Of a stretch of DNA of 64,000 nt, positions 6,945 to 15,161 are shown piece by piece (the stretch's first letter is position 1; every line of letters starts with the position of its first letter). This stretch comes from an uncultured Phascolarctobacterium sp. (GTDB lineage: Bacteria > Bacillota > Negativicutes > Acidaminococcales > Acidaminococcaceae), in NCBI GenBank assembly GCA_900544795.1, contig UQWM01000012.1:1-64000 (forward strand), read 5' to 3'. Under the pieces are notes generated by a model. The model made no database searches. It saw only the letters and a list, made by a program, of their open reading frames with translations, and had not been told where the DNA came from. The translations under genes and the position numbers were made by a program.

Positions 6945-8243
6945 TCAGCTCATGCCTTTAGGAACTGTAAAACCCGGAGCTTTTAAAACCTTATTGCTAT
7001 ATTCCGCTATACTGGACCATATGATAACATTACCTTGCGCCTGAATCTGTCCACAAAAATTATTACACGAATTTTCAAGAATTACATTAGCATTAGATGA
7101 TAAAAACGCATATCTTTTTCCATTAACAGTTCCCCAAGGTCGTGCCATATCAATATCACCATTGGCCATAACCATTAATAATTCCTCATTATTGGTCGGA
7201 TTTCCTGAATTACTACTATCTAATTTCACAGAACCTTTAGCAAATATCCTGATATTTCCCTGTAATGGGGTTATTATTATAACATTGCCATCAAATACCA
7301 ACGTTAAAGGAGCACCTGAGCTTGGACCAATGATGCCATTAGTCAAATATAAGCTATTATTATTTTTGGGGCAATTTATAAATAAAACAGCTCCTGATCC
7401 ACCCCTGATTTGATAATTCCAATTATTACCTTTATTCCATTCATCTTTATAATAACCTATTGGCCACTCAATATATACTTGTTCTTTATCGCCTATAACA
7501 AAAGCTTCGTTATTATTAACAGGCAAAACATCCAATGTTTTAATATTAGTATAAAAACTTTTCTCAAAAACATTATCTGGAATCTTGGTCTTTAACGCAC
7601 CAGTATAATTTCCTTGCCAATTATCGCCATTATTAAAATGTTTGTCACCGCTTTGATCTTCTTTATCAGAACCATAAATAGATCCTATAATGGTATTATT
7701 GGAATTTTTTACTGTAACCTTCCCACCAGATTGTATCAAACCAGGTAAATCTAAAACTTCTTCGCCGCCACCTTCTTCACCACCGCCGGTTTCGCCATTA
7801 TCTCCTAAAGTATAAACTTTACGAATAACTTTGCGGATACCCTGGCATGAACCAATCGAAGTGATCTGATAAGCAACATTATCTTCCGGAGTATATGTAC
7901 CGGATATATCAAGAGTGCCCTTCATAATGCCTACTGCATACCATATTTTTTCCTGGTCTACTTTATTGCCATCTAAACTCAAATGTCTCAAATTCATACT
8001 ATCACTGGTTTGGATATAGTTTTCAGGAGTGATCCACCACCATTCATTATTTTTGTTTTCCAGCGCCGCCACTGCCCTTTTATATCCGGCTTCCGCAGCA
8101 TACCAAGCCTGCTGTTCCCGATAGTCTGATGATGCAGCTGTTTTTTCCATTGTCATCATCGGCAGCCAGGCTACAGCGATGATCATTAAAAATAACAGCA
8201 TTACCACAGCTATAACAGTCACCGATCCACGTTGACTTTTCAT
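6945..8243 (-). CDS. PilX-like minor pilin / type IV pilus-associated protein
   Basis: This 432-residue protein begins MKSQRGSVTVIAVVMLLFL: a short basic leader, Gly, then a hydrophobic helix, and a helix rich in aromatic residues (EQQAWYAAEAGYKRA). That is the PilX N-terminal pattern of pseudopilin clusters. A Gly/Glu linker at about 150-165 separates it from a large Asn-rich C-terminal region of unknown fold. It is the third gene after the PilV-like and PilW-like genes, 9 bases from the latter. The C-terminal coding part is strongly AT-rich compared with the flanking genes, while the N-terminal part is closer to genome average. Confidence 0.75.
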   Translation of the reverse strand: MKSQRGSVTVIAVVMLLFLMIIAVAWLPMMTMEKTAASSDYREQQAWYAAEAGYKRAVAALENKNNEWWWITPENYIQTSDSMNLRHLSLDGNKVDQEKIWYAVGIMKGTLDISGTYTPEDNVAYQITSIGSCQGIRKVIRKVYTLGDNGETGGGEEGGGEEVLDLPGLIQSGGKVTVKNSNNTIIGSIYGSDKEDQSGDKHFNNGDNWQGNYTGALKTKIPDNVFEKSFYTNIKTLDVLPVNNNEAFVIGDKEQVYIEWPIGYYKDEWNKGNNWNYQIRGGSGAVLFINCPKNNNSLYLTNGIIGPSSGAPLTLVFDGNVIIITPLQGNIRIFAKGSVKLDSSNSGNPTNNEELLMVMANGDIDMARPWGTVNGKRYAFLSSNANVILENSCNNFCGQIQAQGNVIIWSSIAEYSNKVLKAPGFTVPKGMS

Positions 8244-8252
8244 CTCATCACC

Positions 8253-9335
8253 TCAATTATACTTAACAGAGATATTTTTCCAACCAGCAATCACTGATTG
8301 CATATCATTCAACGATTTATTGGTAGATACTGCATTTCCATTAAACCACTGTTTCTTGCTTGGATCGTAAATAACCCCAGTATACCAACTATTAGTTAAA
8401 TCAGTACGTCCCATCAAAAAGATATCTTCTGGTTTGCCAGTATGGCAAACAGGGCTTACGTAAATCTTAGTCGTAGTATTTTCTATTGTACCGGTTACCC
8501 AGTTGTAGTTATATTTTGCTAAATTCAAATATTGCCTTATTAAATCATTACTCTTCAAGAAAGAATTATTTATTTTCCCTTCACCATAGATTTTCTTCAT
8601 AAAATCTTCATATAGTTTCCACTCATTAGCCGTTAAATCATTTTTTGCAGGAATATTACTGTCACCTAAATTTAATGTATCCTTTACTTTTATACCCAGC
8701 AACAATATTTCTTTATAGGAACGTATTAATTGAGCCTCTATAGAATTATCCTCTTCTTCACCTTCACTCGGCACAACTTTAGTCTCCAAAGTTTGAGTTT
8801 TCATTTTACCATTAAGTTCATACTGCAACGGTAAAGCTATCTTATATATAATTACAGTATTACTATCGTTCAAAGTAATACTTTCCGCGGTAATCGGAAA
8901 GCTCCCTTCAAAAACACTATTCTTGATATCCTTAGGGAAAACAGTAACCTTTTTAGTACTATCAGTGGTATTCTCATACGTTACCTGCAATTGTTTTTTT
9001 GTATCATCTTTCCACTCGACAGTAATTTTGTAATCTTTATTCTGACCTTTGGAAATATCCATATGGCGATCCCAAATACTTCCGTTATAAGTTAGTTCAT
9101 TAGTCCCAAGTGTAGGTTTTTCAGGCTCGATACTCTCCTTGTCCGCGTAACGCAAGGTAGTTTTCAACTCGTTCATCAGCAAGCGCGCCTCTTCATAAAC
9201 TACTTCCTGCTTGGCTCCCGTATGCAAACTGATGGTACTGCTACCAAACAAATTGACCATAGCTCCCATGATCAGTGCTAATACAGCCATCGCTACAACT
9301 AATTCTATTAATGAAAATCCAGCCTGCTTTCTCAT
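8253..9335 (-). CDS. PilW/PulJ-like prepilin with class III signal
   Basis: This 360-residue protein starts MRKQAGFSLIELVVAMAVL, a textbook prepilin peptidase site (G/FSLIE) with Glu at mature position 5. After the N-terminal helix (to about residue 32) comes a KQEVVYEEARLLMNELKT helix typical of PilW/PulJ, then a long variable domain. It would be assembled in the tip of a type IV pilus or pseudopilus. It lies between the PilV-like and PilX-like genes with 9-18 base gaps, forming one operon. The assembly ATPase, prepilin peptidase and platform genes are not in this window. Confidence 0.85.
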   Translation of the reverse strand: MRKQAGFSLIELVVAMAVLALIMGAMVNLFGSSTISLHTGAKQEVVYEEARLLMNELKTTLRYADKESIEPEKPTLGTNELTYNGSIWDRHMDISKGQNKDYKITVEWKDDTKKQLQVTYENTTDSTKKVTVFPKDIKNSVFEGSFPITAESITLNDSNTVIIYKIALPLQYELNGKMKTQTLETKVVPSEGEEEDNSIEAQLIRSYKEILLLGIKVKDTLNLGDSNIPAKNDLTANEWKLYEDFMKKIYGEGKINNSFLKSNDLIRQYLNLAKYNYNWVTGTIENTTTKIYVSPVCHTGKPEDIFLMGRTDLTNSWYTGVIYDPSKKQWFNGNAVSTNKSLNDMQSVIAGWKNISVKYN

Positions 9336-9353
9336 TCTGCCGCTCCTCTAAAT

Positions 9354-9824
9354 TCAGTCTTTTGTACGTATATACGTTTGCAGATCCAGAGCCTGCTGCT
9401 GTGGATCTGTCCATTTCACTTCCACTCTAACTAAATATAAATCATCCTCGCCCGGATAACTGTTGCCCAACGATGCGGCGCCGCCTTGGGCGTTAATTTG
9501 ATACTCGATCCCATCCTGAAAAAGCTTATTATTTTCATTTTTATTAATATATTCTACTATTTCTTTTATATCACTACTACTATGGCCATCGGCTGCCTTC
9601 AACAGTTCGATTTTTTCTGCCGCTATCTGCACGGCTTTTTCCTGCCTGTCAGCAGACACCATGACGCCGATACCGTAAGTATATAAAGCTGCCAACGCAA
9701 CCAGGCCGATAGCTACTACCAAAACACCAATAATAGCATCGACCAGTAAAAAACCTTGTTTATTTTTACGCAACTGTTGAATAAAATTCATTGGCACAGC
9801 CGTCCTTTGCACATATTTTTCCAT
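9354..9824 (-). CDS. PilV-like prepilin
   Basis: The protein has a prepilin site KQG/FLLVDAIIGVLVVAIG, but mature residue 5 is Asp where most prepilins have Glu. The N-terminal helix is followed by DRQEKAVQIAAEKIELLKA, typical of PilV/PulI proteins. The frame allows 156 residues from 9824; the internal Met12 (9791) would give a leader of more usual length. It is the first gene of the three-gene minor-pilin operon and probably helps prime the pilus tip. AT-rich patches in the second half resemble those of the next two genes. Confidence 0.78.
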   Translation of the reverse strand: MEKYVQRTAVPMNFIQQLRKNKQGFLLVDAIIGVLVVAIGLVALAALYTYGIGVMVSADRQEKAVQIAAEKIELLKAADGHSSSDIKEIVEYINKNENNKLFQDGIEYQINAQGGAASLGNSYPGEDDLYLVRVEVKWTDPQQQALDLQTYIRTKD

Positions 9825-9895
9825 ATTTATTATACCATATATTTACGACATTCCCTGAATAATAAATATCATATCTTTGGAAAATACTTATAAAA

Positions 9896-9920
9896 AATAC
9901 CGCTCCCAAACGGGAGCGGC
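9896..9920 (-). terminator. Rho-independent terminator
   Basis: An 8-bp stem CCGCTCCC/GGGAGCGG (9900-9907 with 9912-9919) is followed on the - strand by a T run. It ends the CoA transferase-M48 transcript and insulates the pilin operon. Confidence 0.85.
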
Positions 9921-9933
9921 AACTTTTTTGCCG

Positions 9934-11013
9934 TTATTTCTTTTTTGTTTTGCCGTGGTTGGTATCGTTGGCATTGGCAATGGGCACCCACTGGCGAAGC
10001 AGTTCGGTGCAGGCCGCCGCATAACTGCCGGCGCTGCCAAAGCCGCCTGCATAGGCGTCCTGGTTATACACGGTCAAGATCTCGATATCGTCATAATAGA
10101 TAGTGGCGCTGCCGCCGTTATCATAAACTATAAACCGATACGGGTCGATTTTACCAAGATCACGATGGCGTACACAATACAAGCCACCGGCCAACATATA
10201 GGCACGGTATTCGGGACGGTCGTTGCCGATGGTCTGGGTGATGTTAAAGCTCCAGTCACCTTCATGTACCGAGGCCGTGTTATCTTCGTTCAGGGTGATA
10301 TCAGGATGCACCTTCAATGCCTTGATCTGCTTCATGACTCTTTTTAAACGCTCTTCCGGCTCGGGATGGCTGGAAAAGATGCCGTAACCCGGGTTGCCCC
10401 GTTCTTTAGCCAGGTCTTCCAGCTTGTTGATGGTCAGCACCACGCTGTAGGGGTTATAGCCTGCGTCCACGCACAGGTTAAAGCCGCCTTTGTCGGCGCC
10501 GCGTTCATCAGTGCGGCTGTAGCCTGCCGCCAAAGCCTGCGTCGCCAGCCCGGCGATGCCCAGGTCGCCCTTAGTCACGATGGCAAAGGCCAAGGTTGTA
10601 AGCAGCTGTTTTTCGATCTGATGCACAGTATGCTTTTTGACGACGTGGGTGACCTCGTGACCCAACACGCCTGCCAGTTCCGCATCAGAGGGCATATAGT
10701 CGATCAGACCTTTAAAGACATAAATAAAGCCGCCAGGGCAGGCCAAAGCATTGACCTCGTCGCTGTTGAGCACTTTAAAGGTATAATCCAGGTCCTGACG
10801 TTCGCTGACCTTGACCAGGCTCTGCCCGATCCTGTTGACACGCTCCTGCAGGGCGTAATCCTGCACTACACCGTATTTGGCTTCCAGCTGCATCGCCGTT
10901 TCGCGGCCCATCTCTATTTCCTGCTGCTTGCTGATCAGCCCTGCTTCTGCCGGCGGCGTCAGCCCCAGCGTGCAGCAAAAGGCAAAGACCACTGCTAAAA
11001 TAAATCGTTTCAT
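9934..11013 (-). CDS. Secreted M48-family metalloprotease (BepA/LoiP-like)
   Basis: The 359-residue protein has a Sec signal peptide (cleavage near PAEAG, residue 25) and an M48 peptidase domain: HEVTH at 119-123 supplies two zinc ligands and the catalytic Glu, and the third ligand lies in TDERGADKGG (Glu170). It therefore acts in the periplasm or envelope, where M48 proteins usually do outer-membrane quality control. The last about 110 residues are an unassigned domain rich in Tyr. It lies 27 bases downstream of the CoA transferase gene on the same strand, and the two share the downstream terminator. Confidence 0.9.
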   Translation of the reverse strand: MKRFILAVVFAFCCTLGLTPPAEAGLISKQQEIEMGRETAMQLEAKYGVVQDYALQERVNRIGQSLVKVSERQDLDYTFKVLNSDEVNALACPGGFIYVFKGLIDYMPSDAELAGVLGHEVTHVVKKHTVHQIEKQLLTTLAFAIVTKGDLGIAGLATQALAAGYSRTDERGADKGGFNLCVDAGYNPYSVVLTINKLEDLAKERGNPGYGIFSSHPEPEERLKRVMKQIKALKVHPDITLNEDNTASVHEGDWSFNITQTIGNDRPEYRAYMLAGGLYCVRHRDLGKIDPYRFIVYDNGGSATIYYDDIEILTVYNQDAYAGGFGSAGSYAAACTELLRQWVPIANANDTNHGKTKKK

Positions 11014-11040
11014 CTTCTCACATCCTCTGCTTTATAGCAA

Positions 11041-12192
11041 TCAAATCGCACCAGCTTCTTTAAGCCGCACGATCTCTTCCGCATTGTAACCAAGCTCGGC
11101 CAAAACCTCGGGCGTATGCTCTCCCAGCAGCGGCGCCCGCCGCTCGATGCTGCCCGGCATATCCGATAAACGGATCGCCGGCTGCACATAGTTCAGGGTG
11201 CCGATGTCTTCTTCCCTGGCCGTCAGCATAGCGGACTGCTGCGTCAACTGGCTGCTTAACACCTCGTCCATAGTGCAGACCGGCGTTACGCAAAATTCCT
11301 CGCTGCCGATCAAATCCAGCCATTCTGCCTGGGTCTTGGTTTTGAAGATGGACGCCAAACGCTGCTGCATTTCCTCACCATGTTCAAAATCAAACTGGCG
11401 GCTTATCAGGTCTTCGCAGCCCAGCAGCTGGCACAAACGCTGCCAGAACTTGGGCTCGATGGTGCCGACGCTTAAATAACGGCCGTCGCCGGTCTGATAA
11501 ACATTATAATAATGGGCCTTACGGCCGAAGGGTTCGCAGCCGGTAGCCTTACAGCCCCAAAAACTGCTGATACCTGTAGTCTGCAGGCTTAGGGACGTGT
11601 TATACAAATTGATATCGACTGCCTGCCCTTCGCCGGTTCGTTCACGAGCCAGCAGTGCCAGCAAAATACCACTGACGGCGTTCAGGCTACTGCCCAGCGC
11701 CGATACCTGCACATCAGACACACAGACCCCGCCCACATCGTCCAGAGAATTGAGCCCGGCCAGACCGATCACGTTCAGGTCGTGGGCCGGTTTGTGCTGA
11801 TAAGCACCCGTTTGCCCAAAACCTGTGATCGAACAATAGACCAGACGGGGATTGATTTTTTTGATGCTCTCATAATCTAAACCGTAGCGGGCCAGATAAC
11901 CCGGACGGAAACCTTCTAAAAACACGTCGGCGTCAGCTAAAAGCTGCTGCAAAAGCCTGCGCCCGCCTTCGCTTTTAATATCGGCAGTGATGCCCCGCTT
12001 GTTGCGGTTGAGCCCCAAATGCCAGTAGCTCATGCCCGGCGCTGCTTCGGGAAAAAACCTGCGGGTCGGATCTCCGTCAGGCGTTTCCACCTTTACCACG
12101 TCGGCGCCAAAATCGCCCAGCACCATACCGCAGTACTGCCCCGGCAGCCATTTCGAAAAATCTATTACTTTGATACCGGCTAAAGCTTTCAT
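11041..12192 (-). CDS. CaiB/BaiF-type (family III) CoA transferase
   Basis: The 383-residue protein has the family III CoA transferase pattern: IDFSKWLPGQYCGMVLGDFG, ADVVKVE, NRNKRGI and the HDLNVIGLAGL segment with the presumed catalytic Asp. Family members move CoA between organic acids such as carnitine, oxalate, succinate or bile acids; the substrate here is not evident. ATG 12192 is chosen because GGAGGT lies 7 bases upstream; a frame from 12222 lacks a site. It precedes the M48 protease gene and is divergent from thiW. Confidence 0.88.
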   Translation of the reverse strand: MKALAGIKVIDFSKWLPGQYCGMVLGDFGADVVKVETPDGDPTRRFFPEAAPGMSYWHLGLNRNKRGITADIKSEGGRRLLQQLLADADVFLEGFRPGYLARYGLDYESIKKINPRLVYCSITGFGQTGAYQHKPAHDLNVIGLAGLNSLDDVGGVCVSDVQVSALGSSLNAVSGILLALLARERTGEGQAVDINLYNTSLSLQTTGISSFWGCKATGCEPFGRKAHYYNVYQTGDGRYLSVGTIEPKFWQRLCQLLGCEDLISRQFDFEHGEEMQQRLASIFKTKTQAEWLDLIGSEEFCVTPVCTMDEVLSSQLTQQSAMLTAREEDIGTLNYVQPAIRLSDMPGSIERRAPLLGEHTPEVLAELGYNAEEIVRLKEAGAI

Positions 12193-12336
12193 CTCGCTGA
12201 CCTCCAATGCCTTACCCATCAAAATATACTCGGGAAATATACTTTATAATATTCTACATTTTTTTCGGTTTCCCTTTAATTTGTTGGCCTTGAAATGCTA
12301 TAATAAGATACAGAAGCTATCGGAAGGAGTGTCACT

Positions 12337-12852
12337 ATGAATATCCATAAGCTTACTTTAGCGGCGCTCTTAGTTGCCATTGGCACCCTCAGCGCGCACC
12401 TGATTTATATACCTGCCGGCGTTTCCAAATGCTTTCCCGTACAGCACGCCATCAATGTGCTGGGCGCGGTGCTTTTAGGCCCCGGTTATGCCACAGCAGT
12501 GGCTTTCGTCATTTCCTGTCTGCGTAATATGTTCGGCACCGGTTCCCTGCTGGCTTTCCCCGGCAGTATGATCGGCGCTTTGCTGGCCGGCCTTTGCTAC
12601 AGCCGCCTGCGCACGGTTAAAGCCGCTATGGCGGGCGAAGTTTTCGGCACCGGTATTTTAGGCGGCCTGGTGGCCTGGCTGTTTGCCAAAACCTTTTTAG
12701 GCAGCACGGCCGTAGCCTGGTTCTTTATCCCCCCGTTCCTTATCAGCACCATCGGCGGCAGCATTATCGCCGGGCTGATCATTAAAAGCGGTATTCTGGC
12801 TTACGCTTTGCCAAATCTTTTCGCTAACAAAGGAAACAATAAAATTTTATGA
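12337..12852 (+). CDS. thiW: ThiW, thiazole-specific ECF transporter S component
   Basis: The 171-residue membrane protein has about five hydrophobic segments and the ThiW signature: IPAGVSKCFPVQHAINVL, LLGPGYATAVAF, RNMFGTGSLLAFPGSMIGAL. ThiW is the substrate-binding S component for hydroxyethylthiazole and works with a shared ECF energising module not found here. ATG 12337 has GGAAGGAG upstream. A TATAAT at 12299-12304 may be its -10; no TPP riboswitch motif was found in the leader. The next ORF overlaps it by 4 bases (ATGA), so the two are translationally coupled. Confidence 0.92.
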   Translation: MNIHKLTLAALLVAIGTLSAHLIYIPAGVSKCFPVQHAINVLGAVLLGPGYATAVAFVISCLRNMFGTGSLLAFPGSMIGALLAGLCYSRLRTVKAAMAGEVFGTGILGGLVAWLFAKTFLGSTAVAWFFIPPFLISTIGGSIIAGLIIKSGILAYALPNLFANKGNNKIL

Positions 12853-13121
12853 CTATTGATACGATGCTTTCGCAAATCTTATATTGTTTGAGCGGCTTCT
12901 TTTTCGGCATTTTCGCCTCGCGCTACAGCGTTATCAGCTGGCGCACGCTGCTCAGCCGTCCGCCGCTTTTTAAATGCGCGCCTTATGTGCTGTTTATCCT
13001 GGTGGCCTTCACCCTGTTTCCCTTCTGGCTGACAGCCCGCACCGAAGCAGGCGGTTTTGTTTACTATGCGACGCTGCTGTTCTTTTTTACCAAAGGCTAC
13101 CGCGCCATGAAGAAAGGATGA
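12849..13121 (+). CDS. Small membrane protein, unknown
   Basis: This 90-residue protein has two or three hydrophobic helices (about 8-24, 41-60, 66-82) and ends in a basic tail (KGYRAMKKG). Its ATG overlaps the thiW stop, and its stop overlaps the region of the next regulator start, so it belongs to a thiW-ORF-arsR unit. I do not recognise a family. Its position suggests a partner of the transporter, but that is inference from context only. Confidence 0.7.
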   Translation: MTIDTMLSQILYCLSGFFFGIFASRYSVISWRTLLSRPPLFKCAPYVLFILVAFTLFPFWLTARTEAGGFVYYATLLFFFTKGYRAMKKG

Positions 13122-13129
13122 CCCTGACC

Positions 13130-13489
13130 ATGACTGAAAACAAAAAGAAGGAAACTGTCACTTGTGATTCCTGCGGGCACAGTGCTAAAATACATCCTCA
13201 GCTTGCTGACAAATATGTGCAGCCCATGTCCGAGATCTTTAAGGTTTTGGGCGACCCCACCCGTATCAAGATCCTGGAACTGCTGAGCCACGAAGCCATG
13301 TGCGTCAGCAATATCGCCGAGATGTTGGATATGACCCATTCGGCGATCTCCCATCAGCTGCGGCTGCTGCGTCACGCCCAGCTGGTCAAATTTTCCAAAT
13401 CCGGCAAAGAGGTCATTTATTCCCTCGACGACGAGCATGTTTTGACATTGTTCGCTCAGGCGCTGGATCACGTTAAGCACAAAGTCTGA
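13130..13489 (+). CDS. ArsR/SmtB-family metal-sensing repressor, CzrA-like zinc site
   Basis: The 119-residue winged-HTH protein has the ArsR core (FKVLGDPTRIKILELL, then NIAEMLDMTHSAISHQLRLLR). The C-terminal helix reads DDEHVLTLFAQALDHVKH, which reproduces the alpha-5 zinc site spacing of CzrA/SmtB (D, H+2, H+11, H+3). The N terminus also has a CDSCGH pair. It is therefore probably a Zn/Co-responsive repressor (family knowledge plus inference). Start 13130 is chosen; ATG 13118 in the same frame sits directly against the AAGAAAGG site. It follows the small membrane protein gene; a terminator follows. Confidence 0.85.
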   Translation: MTENKKKETVTCDSCGHSAKIHPQLADKYVQPMSEIFKVLGDPTRIKILELLSHEAMCVSNIAEMLDMTHSAISHQLRLLRHAQLVKFSKSGKEVIYSLDDEHVLTLFAQALDHVKHKV

Positions 13490-13505
13490 TATACTTTAAA
13501 ACGGT

Positions 13506-13541
13506 AACCCCGAAGTCTGCAAGCAGGCTTCGGGGTTTTTT
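13506..13541 (+). terminator. Rho-independent terminator
   Basis: The stem AACCCCGAAG (13506-13515) pairs with 13528-13537 and is followed by a T tract. It ends the thiW-ORF-arsR transcript. Confidence 0.9.
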
Positions 13542-13585
13542 ATGCGTTTCTTTCTGTCACCTGCACAATCAACAAATCACCGCTT

Positions 13586-13639
13586 TTGTTGGCGACAGTT
13601 TTTTATGATACAATAGGTCTGTACAGCAATAAATCTGTA
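13586..13639 (+). promoter_or_regulatory. Promoter of the MocR gene with direct repeats
   Basis: TTGTTG (13586-13591), 17 bp, TACAAT (13609-13614). Directly downstream, TCTGTA occurs twice (13618-13623, 13634-13639) with a 16-base period. MocR proteins often bind direct repeats, so this may be an autoregulatory operator (inference). Confidence 0.45.
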
Positions 13640-13668
13640 AAATTTATATTTTTATGAGGACAGAATAA

Positions 13669-15015
13669 ATGCTTTTAACAAATCTTAAGCTTGACCAACA
13701 TACAGACCGCCCTTTATATGCGCAGATCAGCGCCGCCATCAAAGAGCAGCTCCACAGCGGTCAAATCAGTGCCGGTGATAAGCTTCCCTCCGTACGCAAG
13801 CTGGCCGCCGCCCTACAGGCAAGCCGTACTACGATCGAGAGCGCTTATAACCAACTGGTGGCCGACGGCTATCTGCTGAACGAGCCCAAGCGGGGCTATT
13901 TTGCCGCGGCTTTGGCCGGGCTGCGCAGCCGCAGCGACGCGCCTGTTACCCAAAGCATCGAACCGCCTGCCGTCCGTTATAACTTTGCCAACAACTACAT
14001 CGACCCGGCTTCCTTCCCCACCGACCTGTGGCGGCGTTATTTGAACCGGGCCCTGAAAAACAAAGCCCTGCTGTCCAGGTACGGCGAGCCCCAGGGCGAA
14101 ACCGAGCTGCGCCGCACCCTGGCCAAATACAGCTCTGTTGCCCGTGGCGTCGTCTGCTCGCCCGAGCAGATCGTCATCGGCGCCGGTGTGCAAAGCCTGC
14201 TGCAAATACTTATCGACATTTTACAGCCGGAACTGACCGAGATCGCCCTGGAAGCGCCGGGCTTTGCCCAGGCAGAACGACTTTTCACCTCCCATGGCTG
14301 GCAGGTGCACCATTTCAGCACCGAGCAGTTGGACGCCAAGCTGCCGCGCCTGCTTTATGTCAGCCCCTCCAATCCTTATAAGGGGCGCTCCCTGTCGCCC
14401 CAGCAGCGGCTGAGCCTGCTGCACTGGGCAGCCGAACATCACACCTATCTACTGGAAGACGATTATAACGGCGAGTTCCGCTATTTCAGCCGCCCATTCT
14501 CCTCATTGCAGGGCATGAGCGACGGCAGCAGCGTTATTTATTTGGGGTCGTTTTCGCGGCTGCTGCTGCCTTCCCTGCGCCTTAGCTACATGGTACTGCC
14601 GCCCCGACTTTTAGAGCGTTACCGACAGCTGGGGCATCTTTACAACCAAACCTCGTCCACTATCGAACAGCTGGCTCTGGCCGATTTTATTGCCGCCGGT
14701 GCCCTGTGCCGCCACGTTAAACGCCTGCGCAAGCTTTACAGCAGCAAAAATACGCTGCTGCGTCAGGCATTGACCGAAATCTTTGGTGACAGAGTCGTCG
14801 TGCGGGCTTACGAATCGGGACTGCATCTGCGGCTGGCTGTAAACGCCCCGCTGACTGCGGCCGAGTTGGCCGAAGCAGCCTTACAGGAAGGGGTCCGCAT
14901 CCTGCCTGTTTACGATAAAACCGAACTATTACCCGAAATCCTGCTTTCTTTTGCCGGTATTCAGGAAAACGAGATCCGCCCAGCCCTCTCCGCATTAAAA
15001 AAGGCCTGGTTTTAA
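13669..15015 (+). CDS. MocR/GabR-type regulator (GntR HTH plus aminotransferase-like domain)
   Basis: The 448-residue fusion has a GntR winged HTH (about 1-75: LYAQISAAIKEQLHSGQI, DKLPSVRKLAAAL) and a fold-type I aminotransferase domain (about 110-448). The pyridine-binding Asp segment EDDYNGEFRY and SPSNPYKG are present. However, the PLP Schiff-base lysine position, normally SFSK or TFSK, reads SFSRLLLPSLRLSY with Arg297 (codon CGG at 14557-14559). If PLP is bound, it cannot be by the usual imine. It sits directly upstream of the thiazole genes, so it may control them, though MocR targets vary. It is not an aminotransferase enzyme. Confidence 0.9.
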   Translation: MLLTNLKLDQHTDRPLYAQISAAIKEQLHSGQISAGDKLPSVRKLAAALQASRTTIESAYNQLVADGYLLNEPKRGYFAAALAGLRSRSDAPVTQSIEPPAVRYNFANNYIDPASFPTDLWRRYLNRALKNKALLSRYGEPQGETELRRTLAKYSSVARGVVCSPEQIVIGAGVQSLLQILIDILQPELTEIALEAPGFAQAERLFTSHGWQVHHFSTEQLDAKLPRLLYVSPSNPYKGRSLSPQQRLSLLHWAAEHHTYLLEDDYNGEFRYFSRPFSSLQGMSDGSSVIYLGSFSRLLLPSLRLSYMVLPPRLLERYRQLGHLYNQTSSTIEQLALADFIAAGALCRHVKRLRKLYSSKNTLLRQALTEIFGDRVVVRAYESGLHLRLAVNAPLTAAELAEAALQEGVRILPVYDKTELLPEILLSFAGIQENEIRPALSALKKAWF

Positions 15016-15030
15016 CGAATGTTTTAGTGC

Positions 15031-15060
15031 TTGACAGGGCGGCCATGCAAATGCTATTCT
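15031..15060 (+). promoter_or_regulatory. Promoter of the thi operon leader
   Basis: TTGACA (15031-15036), 18 bp, TATTCT (15055-15060). It begins 15 bases after the mocR stop, so the thi genes have their own promoter. The start site would be near 15067. Confidence 0.6.
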
Positions 15061-15077
15061 AACAACAGAGTGAAGCT

Positions 15078-15136
15078 AAAAGGCGTCACGAAGGGGTACA
15101 CCACCACGGGTGTAGTTCTTTGTGACGCCTTTTTTA
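15078..15136 (+). terminator. Long leader hairpin with T tract before thiS (terminator or attenuator)
   Basis: A 12-bp stem (15078-15089 with 15122-15133) is extended inward by about 12 more pairs, including G-T pairs and TACACC/GGGTGTA, giving an unusually long near-continuous hairpin ending in a T tract. It lies between the promoter at 15031-15060 and thiS. TPP riboswitch motifs (CTGAGA, ACCTGA) are absent. It could simply end mocR, attenuate the thi operon, or end a short RNA. Confidence 0.8.
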
Positions 15137-15161
15137 TTTTTATGAAGGAGGTACAAGTTTG

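Noticed and set aside
15031..15161. TPP riboswitch before thiS
   Set aside because: No CTGAGA or ACCTGA core; the hairpin is simple and long. The same check before thiW was negative.
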